A DNA stretch of 64,000 nt from an uncultured Flavobacteriaceae bacterium (lineage in GTDB: Bacteria > Bacteroidota > Bacteroidia > Flavobacteriales > Flavobacteriaceae). Shown one piece after another: positions 18,473-26,866 of this stretch. Position 1 is the first letter of the stretch. Every line of letters begins with the position of its first letter. The position numbers were made by a program, and so were the translations under genes. The DNA is taken from the NCBI GenBank assembly GCA_947503005.1, contig CANNCA010000004.1:270324-334323 (forward strand), read 5' to 3'. The notes under the pieces were generated by a model. That model saw only the letters and a program-made list of their open reading frames with translations, did not search any database and had not been told where the DNA came from.

Positions 18473-19570
18473 ATGAAATATTTAGTAGGATTTTCAAGAA
18501 TATTTGTCGGAATACTTTTTATCATCAGCGGTTTCATTAAACTGAACGACCCGGTAGGATTCTCTTTTAAACTAGAAGAGTATTTCAGCCAGGGCGTTTT
18601 AGATTTACCTTTTTTTGAACCTCACGCACTAACCATTTCCATTATAGTAGTAGTTTTCGAGGTCTTGGTAGGAGTGATGCTATTGGTTGGGTTTCGCGTG
18701 AAATTTACAGTGTGGAGTCTACTAGTGATGATTGTTGGCTTTACGTTTCTGACTTTTTACTCTGCTTATTTCAATAAGGTTACCGATTGTGGCTGCTTTG
18801 GTGATGCCATTAAATTGACCCCTTGGGAGTCCTTTACAAAAGATATCATACTTCTCGTTCTGATACTAATTTTGTTTATAGGCCGCAGATACATCACTTC
18901 TATTTTTGGTTCTAATATGAAGCGAATCATCACTTTGGTCGCTTTGGTGCTCTGTGGAATTTATGTCGTGCATGTACTTCGGCACTTGCCTGTTATCGAT
19001 TTTCGACCGTACAAAATAGGGGCTAACATTGAAGACGGGATGAACGTGCCGGAAGACGCCCCAAAACCGATCATAGAATACGCTTGGAAATTCAAGACTG
19101 CAGATGGCGAAAAGGTGGTTGTCACCAATGGGGATTACCCTCAAGTAGTTGGTGAATTTATCGGAGCTGAAACAACTGAAATCCAGAAAGGGTACGAACC
19201 ACCGGTTCATGATTTTACCATTGAACAGAATGGAGAAGATTTCGCCCTAACGCTTTTAAACGAGCCAAAATTGGTCATGGTTATCGCCTATGATTTGCGC
19301 AAAACAAATCATGATGTCTATAGTGAAGTAAAAAAAGTTGCAGATGCAGCTTTGGTAAACGGGTATAAGGTAATCGGAATGTCCGCTTCCAACGAGGAAC
19401 AAACTTCAGAATTGGTAAAACAACATAAATTAGGATTCGAGTTTTATTTTACAGATGAGACAACCCTGAAAACAATTGTTCGCTCAAACCCTGGAGTTTT
19501 AGTTTTGAAAAAGGGAACAATTACACAGAAAGTACATTACAACGATTTAGACGAATTGAGATTTGATTGA
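18473..19570 (+). CDS. BT_3928-like DoxX family membrane protein
   Basis: A 365-residue membrane protein. The N-terminal 150 residues are a DoxX domain with four helices (FVGILFIISGFIKLNDPVGFSFKLEEYF) and a conserved TDCGCFGDAIKLTPWESF motif carrying a Cys-Gly-Cys. A further helix at about 150-170 is followed by a soluble domain with a thioredoxin-like fold pattern but no CxxC. A role in envelope redox or oxidative stress is suggested by other DoxX proteins but is unproven here. It begins 7 bp after DUF1599 and 18 bp before tpiA. Confidence 0.88.
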   Translation: MKYLVGFSRIFVGILFIISGFIKLNDPVGFSFKLEEYFSQGVLDLPFFEPHALTISIIVVVFEVLVGVMLLVGFRVKFTVWSLLVMIVGFTFLTFYSAYFNKVTDCGCFGDAIKLTPWESFTKDIILLVLILILFIGRRYITSIFGSNMKRIITLVALVLCGIYVVHVLRHLPVIDFRPYKIGANIEDGMNVPEDAPKPIIEYAWKFKTADGEKVVVTNGDYPQVVGEFIGAETTEIQKGYEPPVHDFTIEQNGEDFALTLLNEPKLVMVIAYDLRKTNHDVYSEVKKVADAALVNGYKVIGMSASNEEQTSELVKQHKLGFEFYFTDETTLKTIVRSNPGVLVLKKGTITQKVHYNDLDELRFD

Positions 19571-19588
19571 AATTAAAAGAGTTAAAAA

Positions 19589-20338
19589 ATGAGAAGTAAA
19601 ATAGTAGCTGGAAATTGGAAAATGAACAAGAATTTAACGGAGACCGAGGCCTTATTGGTGCAGCTGTCGGCAAAACTCCCAGATACGGATGCTGAGGTAA
19701 TGGTAGCTCCAACTTTTGTGAATTTGGCCGCCGCAGTCCGTACTTTAGACTCCTCTAGGATTGAAGTCATTGCCCAGAATATGCACTTTGCACCAAATGG
19801 AGCTTATACCGGAGAAATTTCTGCTGACATGTTATTAAATATTGGTGTCGACACTGTTATTATTGGTCATTCTGAAAGACGTGCCTATTTTGGAGAAACT
19901 GACGAAATTTTAGTTAAAAAAGTGGTCGCCGCTCTGGAAAACAACATGAGGGTCATGTTCTGTTTTGGCGAAGAATTGGAAGACCGTAAATCGGGTAATC
20001 ATTTCAATATTGTTGAAAGCCAACTCAAAAATGCTCTGTTCTCCCTCGATGTGTCTCATTGGAACAAAATCATCTTGGCTTACGAACCGGTCTGGGCGAT
20101 CGGTACCGGAGAAACAGCTTCTCCAGAGCAAGCACAAGAAATGCATGCGTTCATCCGTAAGACGATTACGGAAGCCTATAATAGCGGTGTTGCCAACAAG
20201 GTGTCCATCTTATATGGCGGTAGTGTGAAACCGGCCAATGCCAAAGAGATTTTTTCAAAACCTGATGTTGATGGCGGACTTATTGGTGGAGCTTCTTTAG
20301 TGGCCGATGATTTTGCAGCCATCATAAAGGCGATTTAG
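19589..20338 (+). CDS. tpiA: triosephosphate isomerase
   Basis: A 249-residue TIM-barrel enzyme interconverting dihydroxyacetone phosphate and glyceraldehyde 3-phosphate in glycolysis. Active-site segments are intact: GNWKMNKN with the catalytic Lys, IIGHSERR with the catalytic His, YEPVWAIGTG with the catalytic Glu, and the phosphate-binding YGGSVKP. Length is normal. It lies within the plus-strand DUF1599-to-clpS run. Confidence 0.98.
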   Translation: MRSKIVAGNWKMNKNLTETEALLVQLSAKLPDTDAEVMVAPTFVNLAAAVRTLDSSRIEVIAQNMHFAPNGAYTGEISADMLLNIGVDTVIIGHSERRAYFGETDEILVKKVVAALENNMRVMFCFGEELEDRKSGNHFNIVESQLKNALFSLDVSHWNKIILAYEPVWAIGTGETASPEQAQEMHAFIRKTITEAYNSGVANKVSILYGGSVKPANAKEIFSKPDVDGGLIGGASLVADDFAAIIKAI

Positions 20339-20383
20339 AAAAGTTGCCTTGAAAGCTTTCCGTTTTAAAAATTGTCATATACT

Positions 20384-21220
20384 ATGGCGAATACTGTTTA
20401 CATTGAATACGATTTCAAAGTAAGTCCGCTTCAACCAACATCTGATATACTAATCGCAGAACTGGGAGAAGCTGGGTTTGAAAGTTTTGTGGAGGAAGCA
20501 GACGGAGTTTTAGCATATATTCAAGAGAAAGATTGGTCCGAACCGATTCTAAAGGATATAGAAATTCTCAAGAACCCCAATTTTCAAATTTCATATCAAT
20601 ACAAAGAAATAGAACAAGAAAATTGGAATGCTACTTGGGAGTCGAATTTCAATGCTATTCAAATTGGCGAGGCATGTGTGGTTCGTGCCCATTTTCACGA
20701 AAAACCCAATGTTCTTTATGACATCGTCATTGAACCAAAAATGAGTTTTGGCACAGGGCACCATGAAACCACCCACATGATGTTGCAACATATCTTAGAC
20801 CATGATTTCAAAGGCAAATCAGTCCTTGATATGGGCTGTGGTACCGGTGTTCTTGCTATTTTAGCCGGCAAGAAGGGGGCGAAAACCGTGGACGCTATCG
20901 ACATTGATAACTGGTGTTATCAGAATTCGCTTGAAAATGTAGAACGCAATCAATGTGATTATATTAATGTTTACGAGGGAGGCGCGAGTCTTTTAAACGG
21001 TCGAAAATATGATGTGATTATTGCCAATATCAATAGAAATATTCTCTTGGCCGACATACCCATTTATTCAAAATGCTTGAATGAAAATGGAGTTCTTTTT
21101 TTAAGTGGTTTTTATGAAGAGGATATTGATATCATCTCCAAAAAATGCCTTAAGGCAGCGTTAAAGTTTGAAAAAAATCTTGAAAAGAATAATTGGGTTG
21201 CCGTAAAATATGTAAATTAG
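20384..21220 (+). CDS. prmA: ribosomal protein L11 methyltransferase
   Basis: A 278-residue SAM-dependent methyltransferase that modifies ribosomal protein L11. The SAM-binding motif VLDMGCGTGVLAILAGKKGA is at about 150-170, and the active-site block VIIANINRNILL follows. I place the start at ATG 20384 (MANTVYIEYDFKV); a TTG four codons upstream is possible but less likely. tpiA precedes and clpS follows by 33 bp. Confidence 0.95.
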   Translation: MANTVYIEYDFKVSPLQPTSDILIAELGEAGFESFVEEADGVLAYIQEKDWSEPILKDIEILKNPNFQISYQYKEIEQENWNATWESNFNAIQIGEACVVRAHFHEKPNVLYDIVIEPKMSFGTGHHETTHMMLQHILDHDFKGKSVLDMGCGTGVLAILAGKKGAKTVDAIDIDNWCYQNSLENVERNQCDYINVYEGGASLLNGRKYDVIIANINRNILLADIPIYSKCLNENGVLFLSGFYEEDIDIISKKCLKAALKFEKNLEKNNWVAVKYVN

Positions 21221-21253
21221 AAATCTTATAAAGACTGTTAAACCATTAGCACC

Positions 21254-21529
21254 ATGAGTATCAAAGAAAAAATTTCGGAAGAATTACTGCTTGAAGAAGA
21301 GACGGTAAATCAGAATGAAATAGTCCTCTTTAACGATGAGGTGAATACATTTGAGCATGTCATCGAAACCTTGATCGATGTCTGTGAACATACTGCAGAA
21401 CAGGCCGAACAATGCTCTCTAATTGTTCATCATAATGGAAAATGTACGGTAAAAACTGGAGAGTATAGCGACCTCGAACCACGTTGTAGTCGATTGCTTC
21501 AAGCAGGATTAAGTGCTGAAATCGTTTAG
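21254..21529 (+). CDS. clpS: ATP-dependent Clp protease adaptor ClpS
   Basis: A 91-residue adaptor that hands N-degron substrates to ClpAP/ClpCP. The conserved substrate-binding segment IVLFNDEVNTFEHVIETLIDVC is present, along with the family C-terminal half. The acidic N-terminus (KISEELLLEEETVNQ) is typical in this phylum. It is the last gene of the housekeeping run; the regulator gene that follows begins 52 bp downstream at its likely true start. Confidence 0.95.
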   Translation: MSIKEKISEELLLEEETVNQNEIVLFNDEVNTFEHVIETLIDVCEHTAEQAEQCSLIVHHNGKCTVKTGEYSDLEPRCSRLLQAGLSAEIV

Positions 21530-21581
21530 TTTCGGGATTAGATTCCACGTAAATCCAGGTTCCGTTTTTCTTGGATATCTC

Positions 21582-24380
21582 ATGTGGGTTCTTACTTTAA
21601 CCTGTTTCCTCTTACACTCTGATTTATCTGCTCAAGAGCTTCCTCCCATTCAAAATTTCACTCCAATAGAATATGGTGCTCAAAACCAAAACTGGGGTAT
21701 CTCACAGTCCGAAGAAAAAAGCATCTACGTTGCAAATAACGGTGGTCTCCTAGAGTTTAACGGCGCTGCTTGGCGAGTATACGGGTCACCAAATGGTTCA
21801 ATAGTAAGATCAGTACAGACTATAGGCAATACCATATACACTGGTTGCTATATGGATTTTGGCCTTTGGAAAAAGAATAGTACTGGAGACTTAGTATATC
21901 AGTCGATTAGCAGCAAATTGACTTTGCCAATAATTGATGACGAAGAGATATGGAATATTTTGGGCGTAGATGATTGGGTGCTTTTCCAGAGTCTGGAACG
22001 AATATATATCTACAATACTAAGAATGAATCAATTGCATGGATAGATTCAGAATCGACCAAAGCCCATATGTACAATTTTGAAGGAACTGTATACTTTCAT
22101 AGCATTGGCAAAGGACTTTTTAAGATTGAAAATGGCCAACCTATTACGGTTTCGGAGCATCCTGCTGTCAAAGATTATGCGGTTGTAGGAATCTTTTCTA
22201 TCCAAAATAAACCTGTTGTAGTTACAGAGAAAGGGGAATTTTATTTTTTACAAGGAAAGGATTTAATTCAGTGGAATATTCCTATTCCGAGCGAATCCGA
22301 ATTGATAAATGTTTACAGCAGCTTGCAATTAGCAAATAAGAGTATTGTCTTGGGTACCATTTCAAACGGAATTTATCATATAAGCGAGGAGGGTGATTTA
22401 CTTCGAAAAATTACTCAGGAGAAAGGATTGAATAACAACACGGTACTCTCCATTTTTGAAGATGATGACCACAATTTATGGTTGGCACTTGATAATGGGG
22501 TCAGCGTTATCAATCTAAATTCTCCCTTTGAAGAATATATAGACAAAAACGGGAAGTTGGGTGTTGTATATACGTCGGCAATCTTCGATGGCTATTTCTA
22601 TCTAGGTACAAATCAAGGTCTTTATTTTAAACAAACTGATACAGATGATGATTTTAGAATCATCGATGGTTCTCAAGGCCAAGTCTGGGTGTTGAAAACA
22701 ATAGACGATACCCTGTTCTGCGGCCACAATAACGGAACGTATGTCGTAGCGAAAGATAAGGCGCAGCTCATCTCAGATTTTCCCGGTACTTGGGATGTAA
22801 AGCCGATTCCTAATCACGATAACCTGTTACTTCAAGGAAATTTCAATGGTTTAAGTATTCTTTCAAAGAATGCGGATAATTGGTCATTACGGAATGTAAT
22901 AGATGGTTTTGACATATCCAGTCGTTTTTTTGAGTTTCTCGGTGAAAATAAGGTCGTGGTAAATCGAGAATTCAAAGGTATTTTTCAACTCGACTTAGAT
23001 GAAGAGTATACAAAGGTGATAAATGTTCGTAATGAACCATCGAAAGGTTTTGGAGCAAGTTTGGTAACATATAGTGATAAGGTACTATACACCTGTACGA
23101 ATGGTATCTATAGGTATGATGACAAACAAGAAAAATTTGTCAACGATTCATTGCTAACTGAAGTTTTTTACGGAAAGGAGGAAAAACCTATAGGCATTTA
23201 CATTCCAGATGAGAAGTCAGAGCGACTCTGGTGCTTTACAGGAGTTAATATCCTCTATGCGTCAGAAGGAAAATTCAATACTACCTCCAAAATCAACAAA
23301 GTCTCTATTCCAACCCATGTTCGAAAAAACCTGGGCATTTTAGGCTTCGAGAATTTGACACCTTTGGGAAATGAGCGTTATTTAATCGGAATTTCCAACG
23401 GATATCTAACGGTAGATTTGAAGAAATCGACTACTAGAGAATATTCGGTGAGAATCAATTCTATTTCCAGAAAGTCAAAAGATTCTGAGTTCGAGAAAAT
23501 TCCGAAGGATAGTTCAATTTCTTTTAAATACGATCAAAACAACCTTTCCTTTTCCTATAATGTACCTGAATTCGATAAGTATACCGAAGTAGCATACCAA
23601 TATAAATTAGAGGGCATTTATAATAATTGGAGTGAGTTAGTGAACACATCCAATACCTCTTTTGAGAATTTACCATCAGGTAATTATATATTCAGCGTTA
23701 GGGCCAGAGTAGGCAACGAGTTCTCCTCGAATATCGCATCGTATACTTTTAAAATAGAAAGACCCTGGTATCTTTCCAATTTGGCAATTATATTATATGT
23801 TACTGGGTTAGTACTCTTGGCCCTATTAATCCATAAGCTATACAAAAATTACTATAGAAAACAACGCGAACAGCTGTTGAAGGAAAATAAAAAGAGGCTT
23901 AAGCGAAAAGAGCTCAAAGCACAGAAAAAAATAATTCAGATCAACAACGAAAAACTTAGAGAAGAAGTTGAAAGTAAGAATAGGGAGTTGGCAATTTCTA
24001 CAATGAGCATCATTAAAAAGAATGAGTTCCTAAATGCGATAAAAGACCAACTAAAAGATAGCGCCCAAAATCCTCAGGTCAAATCCGTTATTCGAACTAT
24101 TGACCGTAATATAAATAATGCCGATGACTGGAAGTTCTTTGAAGATGCGTTCAATAATGCCGATAAGGATTTTCTAAAGAAGATAAAAAAAGTTCATCCA
24201 GAGTTGACAGCAAATGATTTACGTTTATGTGCCTATTTGAGATTAAACCTGTCGTCAAAGGAGATTGCCCCTCTACTTAACATATCGGTTCGCAGCGTTG
24301 AGGTAAAACGCTATCGTTTGCGCAAAAAGATGGAATTAGCCCATGAAAATGGTTTGGTCGATTATATTATGCAGATATAA
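21582..24380 (+). CDS. membrane-spanning beta-propeller/Y_Y_Y sensor with LuxR-type HTH
   Basis: A 932-residue one-component regulator likely controlling the beta-glucan genes beside it. Signal peptide MWVLTLTCFLLHSDLSAQ; the chosen ATG 21582 begins directly at it, whereas an upstream GTG at 21513 would bury it and overlap clpS. Residues about 20-650 form repeated propeller blades (QNWGISQSEEKSIYVANNGGLLEF), 660-712 a Y_Y_Y domain, 730-752 a membrane helix and 755-815 a coiled coil. The C-terminal HTH (about 877-917) reads LSSKEIAPLLNISVRSVEVKR. There is no histidine kinase. The sensor would lie in the periplasm and the HTH in the cytoplasm. Confidence 0.9.
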   Translation: MWVLTLTCFLLHSDLSAQELPPIQNFTPIEYGAQNQNWGISQSEEKSIYVANNGGLLEFNGAAWRVYGSPNGSIVRSVQTIGNTIYTGCYMDFGLWKKNSTGDLVYQSISSKLTLPIIDDEEIWNILGVDDWVLFQSLERIYIYNTKNESIAWIDSESTKAHMYNFEGTVYFHSIGKGLFKIENGQPITVSEHPAVKDYAVVGIFSIQNKPVVVTEKGEFYFLQGKDLIQWNIPIPSESELINVYSSLQLANKSIVLGTISNGIYHISEEGDLLRKITQEKGLNNNTVLSIFEDDDHNLWLALDNGVSVINLNSPFEEYIDKNGKLGVVYTSAIFDGYFYLGTNQGLYFKQTDTDDDFRIIDGSQGQVWVLKTIDDTLFCGHNNGTYVVAKDKAQLISDFPGTWDVKPIPNHDNLLLQGNFNGLSILSKNADNWSLRNVIDGFDISSRFFEFLGENKVVVNREFKGIFQLDLDEEYTKVINVRNEPSKGFGASLVTYSDKVLYTCTNGIYRYDDKQEKFVNDSLLTEVFYGKEEKPIGIYIPDEKSERLWCFTGVNILYASEGKFNTTSKINKVSIPTHVRKNLGILGFENLTPLGNERYLIGISNGYLTVDLKKSTTREYSVRINSISRKSKDSEFEKIPKDSSISFKYDQNNLSFSYNVPEFDKYTEVAYQYKLEGIYNNWSELVNTSNTSFENLPSGNYIFSVRARVGNEFSSNIASYTFKIERPWYLSNLAIILYVTGLVLLALLIHKLYKNYYRKQREQLLKENKKRLKRKELKAQKKIIQINNEKLREEVESKNRELAISTMSIIKKNEFLNAIKDQLKDSAQNPQVKSVIRTIDRNINNADDWKFFEDAFNNADKDFLKKIKKVHPELTANDLRLCAYLRLNLSSKEIAPLLNISVRSVEVKRYRLRKKMELAHENGLVDYIMQI

Positions 24381-24398
24381 CGCTACAACATTTGAATA

Positions 24399-24579
24399 TT
24401 TTACCACAACATTAACCATACAGCACTGATTTTCATTCTAGTAAAAATCAAATCGTTCTTTTTTTGAAATAATCGGATATACCTCTAAATCATTGACTAT
24501 TTCACAATATATTGATGATATATTTAAATTGTATGTTTTTTGTATGGGTTGTTTTTGTCATTTTTACCACACAACATTA
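24399..24579 (+). promoter_or_regulatory. repeated TTTTACCAC(AC)AACATTA motif upstream of GH16 gene
   Basis: TTTTACCACAACATTA at 24399-24414 and TTTTACCACACAACATTA at 24562-24579 are direct near-repeats differing by a two-base insertion; a weaker CTACAACATTTG lies at 24383. They occupy the 298-bp gap between the regulator and the GH16 gene and are candidate operator sites for the preceding regulator. No gene was seen in this gap. Confidence 0.45.
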
Positions 24580-24678
24580 TAAATTGCAACAATATCTCTT
24601 CCAAATATTTAATTTCATTCTCTGTTGGAAGTTGATAAGCTAAAACTAATTGTAAAATACCCTTAAAGAACATTTATT

Positions 24679-26778
24679 ATGCAAAAAGTAAAGTACATTA
24701 TTGTCGCATTATTCATGGTTTTCGTTGCTTGCGATGAAGACGATACTCCCGGTACGGTGGCGCTCGCAAACCTGACCGTAAACCCTGAAGTAAACGATGA
24801 GTCACCGGGCCAAGTTATTTTCAGAACTACGGCGTCTGGAGCAAAATTATTCAGCTATGATTTTGGAGATGGGTCTACAGGTGAGTCACTTTCTGGATAT
24901 ATTGTAAAATCATACACAGAACCTGGTCAGAATAGCTATACGGTCACAATTACGGTAACTGGTGATGATGGTACTACCTTAACTGAAACAGTTCAGGTAA
25001 CTGTAGATGTGCCTGCAACAAATTCGGCTTTCGTAGATACGCTCACAAATGGAAGTTCGAAAACTTGGTTCTTAGCAGCATCGCAACCCGGACATTTAGG
25101 GGTTGGACCCTCGCGAGATGGTATTGATGGTGACTGGTGGTACCCTAAGTGGTATTCAGCATCAGCTTTTGAGAAATGTGGCAGTGAAATCTCCGACTGT
25201 TTTTGTGATGATGAACTTACCTTTTCAGTGGATAGTGCCGGTGAGGTATCTTACGAGCTTGATAACAAAGGTCAAACCTTTTTCAACGTAGCACACCTTG
25301 GGGCTGCCGGCGGAATGGGTGATGAGGATCTCTGTTATGATTTTGATGCCTCTGGTTCAAAAGCGGTTACAATCGCTATGGTAAGTGGGAACGTACCCGA
25401 TGCAGAAACCACAGGAATGAAATTAGACCTTTCAGATGGAGGTTTCATGAGCTATTATGTAGGCTCCTCCTCTTATGAAGTATTGGCACTAACTGAAGAC
25501 CTATTATACGTTAGAACAATTGATGCCCTAAATCCTGATTTGGCTTGGTATCTTAGATTTACCGCGGAGGCTTCTGAAGAGGTTGGTGAAGAGAGTTTAG
25601 AAACGATTTATACGAACTTGGTTTGGGCAGATGAATTTGATGTTGATGGTGCTCCGGACCCAGCTAATTGGACTTACGATTTAGGTGCAGGTGGTTGGGG
25701 CAATGGTGAGGCGCAGTCTTACACTGACGACCCTGAAAATGTCAAAGTAGAGGGTGGTATGCTAAAAATTACTGCCAAAGCTGCAGACGATGGAAACGTA
25801 AGTGGTGCTACTCACTACTATGATGACGTAACATTGGTTGCAACTGGCGGAGCTACTTCTACGGTTGAAGATTTCGAAGGAACGGCACCTACATTTACCG
25901 GTTTTGGCGGTAATTCAACAGTTGTTATCGACAACCCTGATGCCTCGGGTGATAATACGTCAACTAAGGTTGCTGAATCTATTAAACCCGTAGGTGCAGA
26001 AGTATGGGCTGGTTCTTTCTTTGATTTAACCGCTCCCCTTGATTTGACAACCTTTTCAACTATGAGTGTAAAGACTTGGTCTCCTGCTACGGGAGCAGTT
26101 GTTAGACTAAAGCTGGAAAACAAGGCCAATGCCGAAGAATTCTTTGAAGTTGATGCGAATACCACAGTTGCCGAAGCATGGGAGACATTGACTTTTGACC
26201 TTAGTGGTGCTCCTGCTTTCACCTATGATAGAGTAGTGCTATTCTTTGATTTTGGAGTGAGTCCTACCGGTGATGCTGCATATACTTCGGCACGAATTAA
26301 ATCTGAAAACCTTTATGAGCTTACCTATGGAAGGGTAGAGATAAGGGCGAAGCTTCCTTCTGCAGGCGGAACTTGGCCGGCATTATGGGCTTTAGGTGCC
26401 AATTTTGATGAAGTAGGATGGCCTGCTTGTGGCGAAATCGATATCATGGAGCATGTGGGTAATAACTCGAATACGACCTCTAGTGCAATACATTATCCAG
26501 GAAATTTCGGAGGCACGGCGGTAACTGCATCTACGGCAGTGCCTACTGCAACCTCGGAGTTTCATAACTATACGGTGGAATGGACCCCAGATTACATCAA
26601 GTTCGTTGTTGATGAAGAACTCATACACCTGAGTTTTGTAAATAGTACTGACACTCCATTCAATAGTGATTTCTTTTTCATCATGAATATTGCTGTAGGA
26701 GGTACACTCGGTGGCGCTATTGATCCTGCCTTCACAGAGGATACCATGGAAGTGGATTATATTAGAGTATATCAATAA
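24679..26778 (+). CDS. GH16 beta-glucanase (laminarinase-like) surface lipoprotein with nested module
   Basis: A 699-residue lipoprotein (Cys18, followed by DEDD, resembling the Bacteroidetes surface-export signal). Order: PKD domain (30-111); a Cys-containing binding-type domain (115-297); GH16 catalytic domain (310-699). The catalytic motif GEIDIMEHVG gives nucleophile Glu586 and acid/base Glu591, as in laminarinases and related beta-1,3-glucanases. The GH16 fold is interrupted after TAKAADDG (about 372) by ~160 residues resembling a carbohydrate-binding beta-sandwich and resumes at YTSARIKSENLYELTYGRVEIRAKLP (535). It probably cuts long beta-1,3-glucan at the cell surface. A terminator-like hairpin follows before the MFS gene. 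Confidence 0.92.
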   Translation: MQKVKYIIVALFMVFVACDEDDTPGTVALANLTVNPEVNDESPGQVIFRTTASGAKLFSYDFGDGSTGESLSGYIVKSYTEPGQNSYTVTITVTGDDGTTLTETVQVTVDVPATNSAFVDTLTNGSSKTWFLAASQPGHLGVGPSRDGIDGDWWYPKWYSASAFEKCGSEISDCFCDDELTFSVDSAGEVSYELDNKGQTFFNVAHLGAAGGMGDEDLCYDFDASGSKAVTIAMVSGNVPDAETTGMKLDLSDGGFMSYYVGSSSYEVLALTEDLLYVRTIDALNPDLAWYLRFTAEASEEVGEESLETIYTNLVWADEFDVDGAPDPANWTYDLGAGGWGNGEAQSYTDDPENVKVEGGMLKITAKAADDGNVSGATHYYDDVTLVATGGATSTVEDFEGTAPTFTGFGGNSTVVIDNPDASGDNTSTKVAESIKPVGAEVWAGSFFDLTAPLDLTTFSTMSVKTWSPATGAVVRLKLENKANAEEFFEVDANTTVAEAWETLTFDLSGAPAFTYDRVVLFFDFGVSPTGDAAYTSARIKSENLYELTYGRVEIRAKLPSAGGTWPALWALGANFDEVGWPACGEIDIMEHVGNNSNTTSSAIHYPGNFGGTAVTASTAVPTATSEFHNYTVEWTPDYIKFVVDEELIHLSFVNSTDTPFNSDFFFIMNIAVGGTLGGAIDPAFTEDTMEVDYIRVYQ

Positions 26779-26798
26779 GATTAATTAATATTATACTT

Positions 26799-26836
26799 AA
26801 GGGTCAACGGTTTCCCCCAACCTTTGGCCCTTTCTC
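26799..26836 (+). terminator. probable terminator after GH16 gene
   Basis: AAGGGTCAA (26799-26807) pairs with TTGGCCCTT (26824-26832) with one G-T wobble, followed by TCTCTC. The T-tract is weak, so it may only reduce read-through into the MFS gene. Confidence 0.55.
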
Positions 26837-26866
26837 TCTAATTTCTAAAACCACAAATCCTAACAA

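Noticed and set aside
21513-21581. GTG start of the regulator gene inside clpS
   Set aside because: It puts 23 residues before an otherwise clean signal peptide beginning at ATG 21582 and overlaps clpS.
25818-26222. 134-codon antisense frame inside the GH16 gene
   Set aside because: Shadow of the Ser/Thr/Val-rich nested module on the other strand; no independent features.
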